This document shows, piece by piece, positions 12,540-24,090 of a stretch of DNA of 64,000 nt (its first letter is position 1; each line of letters begins with the position of its first letter). The notes beneath the pieces are model-generated. The model was not told where the DNA came from, did no database searches, and saw only the letters and a list, made by a program, of their open reading frames with translations. The translations under genes and the position numbers were made by a program. Origin of the DNA: Emydura subglobosa (Eukaryota; Chordata; Testudines; Chelidae); contig ML680053.1 of NCBI GenBank assembly GCA_007922225.1, positions 6,130,164 to 6,194,163 of the forward strand. The letters are read 5' to 3'.

Positions 12540-15046
12540 GGCTACGAGATCCGCAGATAGTATTCAAGATGTGGGTGTACCATGGATTTATATGGAGGCA
12601 ATATGATTGTGTTATTATCTATCCCTTTCCTAATGATTAACAACATTCTGTTAGCTTTCTTGACTGCCACTGCACATTGAGTGGGCATTTTCAGAGAACT
12701 ATCCACAATGACGCCAAGATCTCTTTCTTGAGTGGTAACAGCTAATTTATGTATGTAAATCATACATCATTTTGTATGTATAGTTGGGATTATGTTTTCC
12801 AATGTGCATTACTTTGCATCTATCAACATTGAATTTCATCTACCATTTTGTTGCCCAGTCACCCAGTTTTGTGAGATCCCTTTGTAACTCTTTGCAGTCC
12901 ACTTTGGACGTAACTATTTTGAGTAGTTTTGTATCATCTGCAAATTTTGCCACCCCACTGTTTACCCCTTTTCCCAGATAAATTATGGATAGGTTGAACA
13001 GTACTGGTCCCAGTACAGACCCCTGGGGGACACCACTATTTACCTCGCTCCATTCTGAATACTGACCATTTATTCCTACCCTTTGTTTCCTATCTTTTAA
13101 CTGATTACTGATCCAGGAGAAGACCCCATCTTCTTATCCCATGACAGCTTATTTTGCTTAAGAGCCTTTGGTGAGGGACCTTGTCAAAGGCTTTCTGAAA
13201 ATTTAAGTACTCTATATCCACTGGATCACCCTTGTTTGTCCACATGCTTGTTGACCCACCGCAAAGAAGTCTTGTAGATTGGTGAGGCATGATTTCTCTT
13301 TACAAAAACTATGTTGACTCTTCCTCAACAAATTGTATTAATATATGTGTCTGGTAATTCTGTTCTTTACTAAAAATTCAACCGATTAATCTTACCATTG
13401 CCAGGATCGCCTCTGAGCCTTTTTAAAAAATTGGCGTCACATTAGTAATCCTTCAGTAATCTGGTACAGAAGTTGATTTAAATTATAGGTTGCATACCAC
13501 AGTTAGTAATTCTGCAATTTCACATTTGAGTTCCTTCAGAACTTGGGTTCTTGGGTGCATACCATCTAATCCTGGTAATTTATTACTGTTTAATTTATCA
13601 ATTTGTTCCAAAACCTCCTCTAATGACACCTCAATCTGGGACAATTCCTCAGATTTGTCACCTAAAAAGAATGGCTCAGGTTTGAGAATCTCCCTCACAT
13701 CCTCAGCTGTGAAGACTGATGCAAAGAATTCATTTAGTTTCTTCCAAGTGGTCTTATCTTCCTTGAGTACTCCATTAGCATCTTGATTTTCCAGTGATCC
13801 CACTGATTGTTTAACTGGCTTCCTGCTTCTCAGGTACTTAAAAATGTTTTTGCTGTTATGTTCTGAGTCTTGGCTAGTTGTTCTTCAAATCCTTTTTTGG
13901 TTTTCTTAGCTGTATTTTTACACTTCACTTGCCAGAATTTATGCTCCTTTCTATTTTCCTTAATAAGATTTAACTTCCACTTTTTAAAGGATGCCTTTTC
14001 GCCTCTAACTGCTTTTTTTACTTTGTTGTTAGCCACATTGTCACTTTTTTGGTCCTCTTACTATGTTTTTTAATTTGGGGTATACATTTTAATTGAGCTT
14101 CTATTATGCTGTCTTTAAAAAGTTTCCATTCCGCTTGCTGGAATTTCACTTTTGACATTGTACTTTTTAATTTCTGTTTAACTAACTTCCTCATTTTTGT
14201 GTAGATCCCCTTTCTGAAATTAAATGCTACTGTCGTGGGCTGCTTTGGTGTTCCCCTTCCACGCATAAATGTTATTATGTTATGGTTACTATTACCAAAT
14301 GGTTCAGCTATATTCACTGCATGGACCAGATCCTGTGCTCCACTTAGGACTAAATCAAGAATTGCCTCTCCTATTGTGGGTTCCAGGACTAGTTGCTCCA
14401 AGAAGCAGTCATTTAAGGTGTCAAGAAATCTTTACATCCCATCCTGAGGTGACATGTTCCTAAGTCAATATGGGATAGTTGAAATCCCCTATTATTATTA
14501 TTATTATTACTATTATTGAGTTTTTTATTTTATAACCTCTCTAGTCTCCCTGAGCATTTCACAGTCACTATCATTCTGGTTAGGTGATTGGTAGTAATGC
14601 CCTACTGCTATATTCTTATTATTCAAACATGGAATTACTATCAATAGAGGGTCTATATCACAGTTTGATTTGTTTAAGATTTTTACTTCATTTGATTCTA
14701 TGCTTTCTTTCAGATATAGTGCCACTCCCCCACCAGTATGACCTATTCTGTCCTGATACATTTTGTACCCTGGTATTACTGTTTCCCATTGATTATCCTC
14801 ATTCCATCAAGTTTCTGTGATGCCTATTATATCAATATCCTCATTAAATACAAGGCATTCAAGTTCACCCATCTTAGTATTTAGACTTCTAGCATTTGTA
14901 AATAAGCACTTACAATTTTTCACTTTTTAACTCTCTGCCATTATGTGATGTAATTGAATGGGATTCTTTTTAATTTGACTGTTTCTCATCAGATCCTACC
15001 CGAAATTTATCATCTTCCATCTTCTCCTCCTTACTAAGATATAAAG

Positions 15047-15366
15047 CAGTGGTTCTCAACCAGGGATACGTGTATCCCTGGGGTATGCAGAGGTCTTCCA
15101 GGGGGTACATAAGCCCATCTAAATATTTGCCTAGTTTTACAACAGGCTACATAAAAAGAAATAGTAAAGTCATTAAAAACTAAAATTTCATATAGACAAA
15201 ATGAGACGGTAAGCAATTTTTCAGTAATAGTGTGATGTGACACTTCTGTATTTTTATGTCTGATTTTGTAAGCAAGTAGTTTTTAAGTGAGATGAAACTT
15301 GGGGTACACAAGACAAGTCAGACCCCTGAAAGGGATACAGTAGTCTGCAAAGATTGAGAACAACTA
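15047..15366. mobile_element. hAT (Charlie-type) MITE nested in CR1
   Basis: The 320-bp element starts CAGTGGTTCTCAACCAGGG and ends TTGAGAACAACTA, imperfect inverted repeats of the kind seen in Charlie/MER5-like hATs. The flanks ATATAAAG (15039-15046) and ATATAGAA (15367-15374) match at 6 of 8 positions. It is AT-rich and noncoding. It separates the ORF1 and endonuclease parts of the host CR1. Confidence 0.82.
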
Positions 15367-15869
15367 ATATAGAAAATGTCCATTAACAGATCGTCCCCTA
15401 AGGGATGTCTCTGTCCGAACCATGTGCTCCTCCGCACCAGTCGGCTTTCTCCTAGCCCTCAGTTTAAAAACTGCTCTATAACCTTTTTAATTTTACATGC
15501 CAGCAATCTGGTTCCATTTTGGTTTAGGGGGAGCCTATCCTTTTTGTATAGGCTCCTCCTTTCCCAAAAGGTTCCCCAGTTCCTAATAAATCTAAACCCC
15601 TCCTCCTTCCACCATCATCTCATCCATGTTTTGAGACCCTGCAGTTCTACCTAGCTAACTGGCCCTGCACATGGAACTGGAAGAATTTCAGAGAATGCTA
15701 TCATGGAGGTCCAGGACTTCAATCTCTTACCCAGAAGCCTAAATTTGGCCTCCAGAACCCGCCTCCTATCCTTCTCTATCTCATTGGTACTTACATGTAC
15801 CATGACCACCGGCCCCTCTCCAGTACTACATATAAGTCTATCTAGAAGTCCCGAGAGATCTGCAACCTC

Positions 15870-16115
15870 CGGGACGGCTGGGGCCATGTGCAGCTTGGGC
15901 TGCCCATCTGGGGCTGGGGCTGCTGGCCGGGACTCTCAGGCAGCTAGGGGTGCCGGGGTATCCCTGTTGGGTGTCAGAGTGGCCCAGCTCTGGGGTAGCG
16001 TGGGGCGAAGCTGGAGGAGCGGGAGTTCCACGGTGGCCAAGAAGGGGGCGGGAGGGGCGTGGCCTCAGGTGGAAGGGGAGGAGCCATAGACTAGCCTCCC
16101 CTAACGGGTAGTTCA
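15870..16115. mobile_element. GC-rich insertion in CR1 ORF1, type unknown
   Basis: CR1 ORF1 sequence runs up to about 15870 and resumes at about 16115. Between them lies about 245 bp of GC-rich sequence (GGGGCTGGGGCTGCTGGCC, GGGCGGGAGGGGCGTGGCC) foreign to CR1. I see no clear inverted repeats or target duplication, so the class is open. Overlapping open frames of 103 and 128 codons on both strands reflect GC content, not genes. Confidence 0.5.
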
Positions 16116-17353
16116 CCCAGTGCCCATGCTCCCAGTCATTGTAAACCAAGCTATCTATGTTTCTAATGATCGAACCCCCCCGTTACTACTACCTGTCTCT
16201 TCCTAGTAACTGGAGTTCCCACCCCCAGAGAGGTATCCTCATTGCAAGAGGATATCCTGGCATCATCTGGAAGAAGGGTCCCAACTATGGAATTGTTTCC
16301 CTCTGCTCCAGTCTGATGTTCTCATACCCTGAGACTTTCATCCTCCTCAACAGTACAGAGGCTGTCTCATTGGGGGTGGGACCCTTCTACAGTGTCCCAG
16401 AAAGTCTCATCTATGTACCTCTGTCTCCCATAGCTCCTCCAGGTCAGCCACTCTGGTCTCCAAAGCCCGTACACAGCCTCTGAGTGCCAGGAGCTCCTGG
16501 CACCGAAGGCACACATATGCCACCCGCCCATAGGGCAGGTAAATCATGCAAACTGCATTCAGCGCAACAAACGGAATAGCCGCCATTCTGTTGCTGGACT
16601 TCTGCCTCCTGCAGCTCTTTCCTATATCACTGTTCTGCTTTTATCAGCTGGGTTTATTGCCTTCAGTTTAAGGAACGATAATGAAGGGTATCTAGCCCCC
16701 CCACTCTCCCACCCCCCCTTGCAGAACTCCCCTGTTAGCTGCTCCTGTTCGCTAGCTCCTCTGGTTGCTTAGGAGCAGGCTTTTTTTCCCTCCTCCCTGA
16801 GTGGCCCTGCCCCCTGTTTAAGGGTTGATGGGTGCTAAGGGGTTGGGGGAATCAAAGCCTCATTGAGAAGCTCTCAGCCTTGCCTAGCAGGATGCTAGGC
16901 TCGCACACGGTCCCCTGAACAAGCAGACCACACTATATACTTCAGTCAAGCAGCAGGCACACCACAAACTTGCGCAGTTGTGACTTTACAATGACACACA
17001 TCACGGCACAGACAATGCAATGCACTGTTAGGGTGCCACTCTGCCTCTCTAATACAACATCTCTTTCTCCCACCTTATCCCTGGCTGCTGTTTCTTCTTG
17101 ACGCACATTACCTAGCTACTTGGAAGGATGTGAAGAGCACCCCAGTAGCCTGAGGCCCAGCAAACTCGCTCTCACTGAGACCAAGCAGAGATAAAGGACC
17201 TGCTGTCAGATCCACAGACACCACAAAAGCCTCATGTGGCTCTCGAACCACTGGCTGCGTGTCACTGCTAGACAGCATCGAACATATGGTTGGGTTTTGA
17301 TCCTACTAGCATGTTCAAACTCTTCCTAAACTTATTTATTAAAGAGTGTTAGT

Positions 17354-17499
17354 TATAGGATGACAAGCGTGAAAGACAAGTTATAGATAGCAAGCGTGAA
17401 AAATCGGGACAGGGAGTGGGGAGTAATAGGAGCTTATATAAGAAAAAGCTCTGAATATCAGGACTGTCCCTATAAAATTGGGACATCTAGTCACCCTAG
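17354..17499. mobile_element. Short MITE with TAGG(A/G)TGAC termini
   Basis: The left end reads TAGGATGACAAGCGTGAAA and the right end GGGACATCTAGTCACCCTA, whose reverse complement starts TAGGGTGACTAGATG. The interior holds AAAATCGGGACAGGGAGTGG, TATATAAGAAAAAGCTC and ACTGTCCCTATAAAATTGG, a phrase set I recognise as a very common turtle repeat. Superfamily and exact ends are uncertain. Confidence 0.6.
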
Positions 17500-18960
17500 T
17501 CAGTTACAACGTAAGTTGTTCTTGTGACTTCTAACACGTTAGCTTGTGAGGCATAAATCTCAGTGCTAGACACAGCGAGCTGAGCCCTGTCTAGTCTCTG
17601 TCTGCTATATTCTCAAAAATCCCTATCTTTTCTTGGCTCCTGGCCTTCTTTAACCCTTCCTGTGGTAGAACATTAGAGCCTGTGGTTTTCTCTTCAATAA
17701 TGAATGTCTCCATACATTCCCATAGTCTTCGGAGCACTGCTCCACAGCAGCCTTGAGTTAGCATCAAGAGCAGAATTTATTCTGAACTGACAAGGGAATT
17801 TTCAGTTCTTTAAAACCCATTTCTCGTCCATGTTGGCAGCTAAATATTTCATGCCCTCTGGTCTCGCAGTGCCTCAGGGGCCTGACTGCTGAGACTTTTC
17901 AAGTCACTATAAATGATGAAAAGATAGTTCCCTAAGCTGAGTTTTTTTAAAGCTTGTCTGTCATGTGTCCGTCTGTCTCAGAGTTAGTAATCTGCAAATA
18001 GCTCCCTTCACTTTAAACAGTGGGGAGACAGGGGCCACAGATTGCATATTTTTTGAACCCATCTCAGAACTGTTTAAAGAGGACATTATTACAGAAAAGC
18101 TATAAGCGAGCTGAAAATATTTTTAAAAGCCTGGTTCACAATAAACTTCCTCTGGTTGGCACTAAGCTCCCGTTAAAGAAAGGAATATGCTTGTGAGATG
18201 GTGGCCGTTTCGCTGCAAGATGGACTTTAACCATCAAAATTTACCTCTGTATGAGGCATAAGAGCTTTTAAACGTGTAATTTTAGCCTTTTCATAAATTG
18301 CGGACAGTGGGAACCTGCTATAAAGAAGTAAGAGTAATCTTTTCAAATTAGGGGGGGGGAAACATGAAGAATAGATTCCATATGAGAGCATAAAAATTAT
18401 GTAGGTAGTTACAAAAGGGAAACCCCATTGACATCCATTGTGGCTGAATAACAGTACTTAGCCCACCAGCTACGATTTGTATTTTTGCAGAATGGGGTGT
18501 CATTCCTCTGGCCACCCAATAACAAATGGCAAAAAAGGTTTTAAAGGACTGTGCCTCCAAACTGCCACTATTTGATGGGATGTGCAATGCCCCAGAAAAT
18601 AGAGTCCTGGCCTGTAACAGGTTCTCCTACTGTCCCCTCCGCAAATAAAGAAATAACCAAACACAGAACTTTTGGTTTTTTTGCATTTAACTAGCAGGAC
18701 TTAAAAGCCCAGGATGACGGTAGCTGCAACCAATTTGCAATCTGATGCAATTCAAGATACTCGCCTTCCTGCTGTTGCTAATCTTGGCACCACAGCATCC
18801 AATCACTATTTCCCAGATGTTAATCTGATTCAGTCCTAAAACTGTGCTGTGCCAAATTATCTAGTGACAAAAAAGCAAGTACCCCATTATTGGACAGCGA
18901 GTCTTACACATCACAGGGTAAAACTGGCCCAGTCTTTTCATTTGATACATGTTTTGATAC

Positions 18961-19115
18961 CTGAGAAATGTCCATGACAGAATCACAGCTGAGAGGCCTG
19001 GCAGATGTCAGGTCATTGGAGCCCAACATGGTTGAGATAATCCCATTCTGGTCAATACGTCTGATCATAGTGCCGTCTACAAAGTAAATCAACCCAAACT
19101 TGTCCACAGTGATAC
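18961..19115 (-). CDS. TENM4: TENM4 exon: NHL beta-propeller, middle blade
   Basis: This 155-bp exon encodes [40 protein letters not shown] and [11 protein letters not shown], 51 whole codons after the completed Gly of PRG-ITV. It contains one NHL strand set ([15 protein letters not shown]). The acceptor is TCCTGCCTAG (AG at 19116-19117, phase 1). The donor is CAG|GTATCA (GT at 18959-18960, phase 0), with A at +4 and C at +5 rather than the consensus AG, so it is a weaker site. The upstream open frame that continues to about 19221 is intron read-through, not coding. Confidence 0.96.
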
Positions 19116-19904
19116 CTAGGCAGGAGAAGAGCAAGGAAATCACAAATAAAAGGTCACCAGAGGATAACAAAACATCTGGCTGATGCAGCAAATGTTTGCT
19201 TGCATTGTTTGACATATGCATCTTTATAAATGAGGATGTCTAAGGGCTTGCGCCAACTCCCCTGCAGTGAAAGGGCACTGGCTCAGGGCCTAGGTGAATG
19301 TGGAGGCTGGGAGCAATTTATTTCATGGATTAAAAGTTAATTATACTTGATTTGGCCAACCAGTGAGCCAATGAAACCTGGCACTGCTCCACTGAAGTCA
19401 GTAGCAACTGAACCCAGCAGAGAACTAGGCCCACAATTTCATTTAGGAATCACTCTCCATTCTTTGAACATAGTGAAGGATTTTCAATGATCTGCTGAAA
19501 GGAAAAGGGTTCCTACTGATTAGGCATCAGAGCTTAGAAACACTGTATATTGCTCGTGATATCAGTACCAAATGGTTTAAATGAAGAGATGACACCAGGG
19601 TGCTTATCAGACAATGTGATGAGAAATGCTGAAAAAGACTAGTCAGGTCAATGCACGTCCACCCCCTGGAAGGAGAAGAGTTTTTCCATACATGAATCCC
19701 ACAGCATTTTAACTAACCTGTTTCTGAATACATGCAGGCCATTTATTTCATTGTCTAATTTCCCTTTGTCATAAGACATATTTTAACATCTGATTTGAAC
19801 TTTTCCATCCTTAGCTTTAGACCATTGCGCCATGTTTCACCATCCTCAGGCCCCTTCGAGCATCACTTCTCAAGTACTTGCCATGTTCGCATAACCTCCC
19901 TTTA

Positions 19905-20060
19905 CACTTACTAATTAGACCTTATAGCACCTTTATGAGCTGGACATGATCATCTTCATTTTGCAGATGGGAAAAATGAAAGAAAAAGTGACTTTCACAA
20001 GGTTGCACAATGAGTCACTGGCAAATCCAAGAACAGAAATCAAGGACGCCATTCACCTCT
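19905..20060 (-). repeat. CORE-SINE (MIR-like) fragment, antisense
   Basis: The phrases ATTTTGCAGATGGGAAAAATG, CAAGGTTGCACAATGAGTCA and GGCAAATCCAAGAACAGAAA are diverged forms of the antisense MIR body. The head is missing. Confidence 0.5.
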
Positions 20061-20559
20061 CTTTCATACTGGGGTAAATTAAGAGCAATTCCACCGAAGT
20101 TAATGAAATTATCTATCTTAGTGTTTTATAACACTGCCCATCACTCTAATATCTGAGTCCCTTCAATATAAAATTAATGGCAAAAGTCAAAGTCCATGGT
20201 GGACTTCATGGAGTCTCTGGCAGTTCCCCCTTTTCAGGTTAAAGCTCTGCTTGGGGAAGGGTTTTTCGTCTTTTAGATTCTATTAATTTCGTATTTTGGG
20301 TTTGGGTTTCTTTGGATAGGAGGGAGTAACAATGAGTCATTCTAACGTTCAAAAGGCCTTTCTAAAAAGCAAGGTTTTGCAGCATTTCCTAAAGACAGCC
20401 AGACTCTTGGTGCACCTGATCTCCTCTGGGAGTTTGATCCATAACCAGATTCCCTGGCTGAGAATGCTGTCCTCAGCTCCCACATGCTTTGTCCTGGGTT
20501 TTGTGATCTGCACTGTCCCAGAGGAGTGCAACTATATATACACACTGAAATTCAATCTT

Positions 20560-22930
20560 TGATGTAGCTGCTGCTTGATCCCGTAACTGCTTTGAAGATT
20601 AGGACCAAGTCTTAAACTGACATTAGAAGCTGATTGGGCCTGAGCTTTGAGCATGATGTGACCATGGAGTAGGTGTGCAGCCGCATTCCATACCAACTGA
20701 ACTGGGCATCACCTTCACGTTCAGCTTCAGACACAGTGAATTACGGTAATCCAGCCTGAAGGAGATGAATGCATGGATCGCTGTGTCCAGGTCCTCATCT
20801 GTGAGGAAGAGACAAAGTTTCCTAGCAAGCTGGAAGTGAAAAAAGGCATGTTTAGATACTGATGCTATCTGATCATACAAACTCAGCGAGGAATAAAACA
20901 GCCACCCCGAGGCTTAGCAACGCTTTGATGCAGGGGGCTGAATGCCTTCAATGAAAGGTGGAGACAATATCTTGGCCAGTTCTCTGAAGTGTCTTCTTTC
21001 CAACCAGCATCACTTTGGTCTTGCTTGCGTTCAGCTTGAGTCAGCTGAGTTCTTTATCCAGGAGTTGATTTCTTGTCTGCAAGAGGACTGGAAAAAAGCA
21101 AATATAGTGTCCATCTTCAAAAAAGGGAGGAAAGAGGATCCAGGGAACTACAGATCGGTCAGCCTCACTTCAATCCCTGGAAAAATCATGGAGCAGGTCC
21201 TTAAGAAATCCATTTTAAGGCACTTGGAAGAGAGGAAGGTGATCAGGAACAGTCAGCACGGATTCACCAAGGGAAAGTCATGCCTGACCAACCTGATTGC
21301 TTTCTATGATGAGGTGACTGGCTCTGTGGATGTAGGGAAGGCGGTGGATGTGATATACCTTGACTTTAGCAAAGCTTTTGATACTGTCTCTCACAGTATT
21401 CTTATCAGCAAGTTAAAGAAGTATGGGTTGGATGAATGGACTATAAAAAGGATAGAGAACTGGCTAGAGCATAGGGTTCAATGAGTAGTGATCAATGGCT
21501 CCATGTCTAGCCGGCAGCTGGTCACAAGTGGAGTGCCCCAGGGTTCAGTGCTGGGGCCGGTTTTGTTCAACATCTTCATTAATGATCTGGAAGATGGGGT
21601 AGATTGCACCCTCAGCAACTTTGCGGATGACAGTAAGCTGGGGGAAGTGGTAGATACCCAGGAAGGTAGGGATATGATACAGAGTGACCTAAACAAACTG
21701 GAGGATTGGGCCAAAAGAAATCTAATGAGGTTCAACAAAGAAAAGTGCAGAGTCCTCCACTTAGGAAGGAAGAATCCCATGCACAGCTATAGACTGGGGA
21801 CCGATGAGCTAGGCAGCAGTTCTGTTGAAAAGGACCTGGGGGTAACAATGGATAAAAGGTGGATATGAGTCAGCAGTGTGCCCTGGTTGTCAAGAAGGCT
21901 AATAACATATTGGGCTGCATTAGGAGGGGCATTGCCAGCAGGACGCGGGAAGTGATTATTCCCCTCTATTCGGCATTGGTAAGGCCGCATTTAGAGTATT
22001 GTGTCCAGTTTTGGGCCCCCCACTACAAAAAGGATGTGGACAAGTTGGAGAGAGTACAGTGGAGGGCAACAAAAATGATTAGGGGGCTGGAGCACAGGAC
22101 TTATGAGGAGAGGCTGAGGGAACTGGGCTTGTTTAGTCTGCAAAAGAGAAGAATGAGGGGGGATTTGATAGCAGCCTTTAACTACCTGAAAGGGGGTTCC
22201 AGGGAGGATGGGGCTAGGCTGTTCTCGGTGGTGGCAGATGACAGAACAAGGAGCAATGGTCTCAAGTTGCAGTTGGGGAGGTCTAGGTTGGACATTAGGA
22301 AAAAGTTTTTCACTAGGAGGGTGGTGAAGCACTGGAATGGGTTATCTAGGGAGGTGGTGGAATCTCCATCTTTAGAGGTTTTTAAGCTGAGGCTTGACAA
22401 AGTCCTGGCTGGGATGATATAGCTGAGGTTAGCCCTGCTTTGAGCAGGGGGTTGGACTAGATGACCTCCTGAGGTCCCTTCCAACTCTAATATTCTATGA
22501 TTCTATGATTCTGACGTTTCAGCAGTGACAGTGGTTGTACTGGTTGAGAATGAGATATCTAATTAAATGTCACTGATATACTGTTGGCGGCTGAGACCAT
22601 GGCATCTCACTATCTCGCTCAGCAGTCTGGGATATACAGACTATGGACTATGGATACTTGTGGGCATCTGCAGGCGAGGGCCTTCGGAGCAGAGGAATGG
22701 ATATCCCACACCACCCTCTGAGTTCTGCGGGAGAAGAACGATTGAAACCACTGCAGTGCTTGACCATCTACTCCTGCTGTGTCACATAGATGGGCTGGCA
22801 GTACCTTGTGACCCACCGTGTCAAAGGCTGCAGAGAAGTCCAGCAGTATGTGCAGAGAAATCTTGCTTTTCCCGGGGACATGAGGAGGTTGCCTTTTTTG
22901 GATGCCGTAACAATAATGTCATCTGCATGT
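20560..22930 (-). mobile_element. Old L2-like LINE remnant, split by a CR1
   Basis: On the minus strand the segment at about 22810-22846 encodes LLDFSAAFDTVGHK, a reverse-transcriptase motif of the L2/CR1 lineage. Downstream (lower coordinates) follow AGVDGQALQWFQSFFSRRTQR and, on the far side of the inserted CR1, DLDTAIHAFISFRLDYRNSL, an RT thumb-region phrase. The two parts (20560-21083 and 22514-22930) belong to one old element interrupted by the plus-strand CR1. It is heavily mutated; the ends are uncertain. Confidence 0.65.
21084..22513 (+). mobile_element. Younger 5'-truncated CR1 LINE with intact 3' end
   Basis: The plus strand encodes CR1 reverse transcriptase in three overlapping pieces. 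[20 protein letters not shown] to [13 protein letters not shown] lies in 21084-21480. SGVPQGSVLGPVLFNIFIND with the catalytic FADD lies in 21488-21868. [20 protein letters not shown] to the stop at about 22420 is the third. The defects are a TGA at 21481, likely a decayed CGA, and a frame change near 21855. The 3' UTR ends with the diagnostic octamer tail ATTCTATGATTCTATGATTCT at 22493-22513. It lacks the endonuclease and ORF1, so it is a typical 5'-truncated insertion, antisense to TENM4. It looks the least decayed of the CR1 copies here. Confidence 0.93.
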
Positions 22931-23817
22931 CAAGAAAAATAATTTCCCAACCTGTCTAGCCAGGAGAGAGACAGCCCTGCTGCTGCCACGTCCACTGCGA
23001 AAGTGACATGTTAAAGGGTCCCATGTATTTGTTTGGTGCTTCCCCCACTGCAGAAATCCTGACGAGGTGCACAGGCATGGAGATGGCATGGATGGAAGAC
23101 AGAGGGCTATAACCTCTAACTGGGACTGGAAGAGAAACCTGCCACACATTGACATGAAATGTGCAGAGAGAGCTCGGCAGGAAGCCCAAGCGTGATTTTT
23201 TTTTTTTAAAGCCAAAACCTCTTAAATAATTCCCTAAGTTCCTAACCAATAGGCAACAAGACATGCAACCAGTACAAAACAGGTTTATGTAAAAGGGGCT
23301 CCCTACGTATATAATTCATCTATAAGAGCAGAACCAGTCAGTCTCTGCAGATGATTCTTCCCCCACTCGTGCACATCCAGCAGTTCATCGTGTACTATGA
23401 ATGAAGGCATTTCCTCTAAAAAAATAAAGCTGCAGGACTGACTTCTCTGCAGCTGCGACCCAGTCACTGCATTTGAATACAATCCATAGTTAAAGTGAGA
23501 ACAAACCTTTGCAACACAAGTCTGTCAAGACTGAGCAAAACCAAATGAGTGTAAAGGCTGGCCCATTTTCACCATCCCAGTGAGATAACACATGCCTGGG
23601 AATCATAATATGTCCTAGTTTAGTCCTCGGAAAGGTATCTGGCCCTTTGGGTTGAAATGTTTGCATAAGGTGTGAAAGTCAACAGTACCCTCTCTCCTCC
23701 ATTTATCACAGCCTCACTGCAATCTGGTTTTAAGATTGGATTTCTCGAGGAGCAGTGGATGGCTCAGGGGGTTGGTAATTGTACACAGACCTTGTCAACT
23801 TTAGATCGTCAGTCTGA

Positions 23818-24090
23818 GGACTTGGCTACATACAGAGTTGCACTGGTTTCACTAAAGATGTGATTTTTAAACCAATTTAGTTCAACTAGGGTCAAAGTCT
23901 ATGTAGACGCTCTTAACCAGGCTTATTTTAGTTTAGGTTAAATTGATCAGGAACAGATTTAAACTACATTGAAATACATCAATTTTATATATAAATTAGA
24001 GTCCACATAGACTTTTGCATGGGTTTAACTGTACTGGTTAAAATCATATTTGTAGTTAAACCGGTGCAACTTTCTAGTGTAGACAAGCCC
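23818..24090. mobile_element. MITE with GGACTTGGCTACA termini
   Basis: The left end GGACTTGGCTACATACAGAG then TTGCACTGGTTT pairs with the right end AAACCGGTGCAACTTTC then TAGTGTAGACAAGCCC. The flanks TGA and TGG are a possible decayed 3-bp duplication. It is AT-rich and noncoding, and shares subterminal GTTGCAC phrases with the element at 54329-54519, so the two are probably one family. Confidence 0.65.

Larger units (their letters stand above)
11683..16900 (-). mobile_element. Old near-full-length CR1 LINE with nested insertions
   Basis: Read on the minus strand this is a CR1 retrotransposon in the same orientation as TENM4. From the 5' side (high coordinates) it has ORF1 remnants at about 15650-16550, including an esterase-like stretch GPVVMVHVSTNEIEKDRRR. 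Endonuclease remnants follow (GHTGGGVALYLKES at about 14700). Reverse transcriptase follows (VDIEYLNFQKAFDKVPHQRL at about 13200; LGVIVDSSLKMPTQCAVAVK at about 12700), then the 3' end near 11690 (GGTCAGACC phrase). Many stops and frameshifts make it inactive. The 5' boundary is uncertain, between about 16620 and 16900. Two hAT MITEs and one GC-rich insert interrupt it; without them about 4.5 kb remains, the usual full length of CR1. Confidence 0.9.
10399..18960 (-). other. Intron between the NHL middle-blade exon and the NHL/YD exon
   Basis: This 8562-bp intron is mostly transposon. It holds a dispersed repeat at 10590-10690, an antisense CORE-SINE at 10965-11175, the large CR1 at about 11683-16900 with its nested inserts, and a MITE at 17354-17499. 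The stretch 11180-11680 shows nothing I recognise. The block 17930-18300 is free of recognisable repeats and has conserved-element-like composition (see findings). 18300-18960 shows no feature. Confidence 0.8.

Noticed and set aside
14489..14512. ATT microsatellite
   Set aside because: It is a short run inside the CR1 element and is an expansion of a phrase in the LINE, not a separate feature.
15838..16149. 103-codon minus-strand frame, Pro/Ala-rich
   Set aside because: It reads through the GC-rich insert in CR1 ORF1; only its last part is CR1-derived.
18904..19221. Extended minus-strand frame around the middle-blade exon
   Set aside because: Only 18961-19115 is exon; the rest is intron read-through past the acceptor at 19116 and the donor at 18960.
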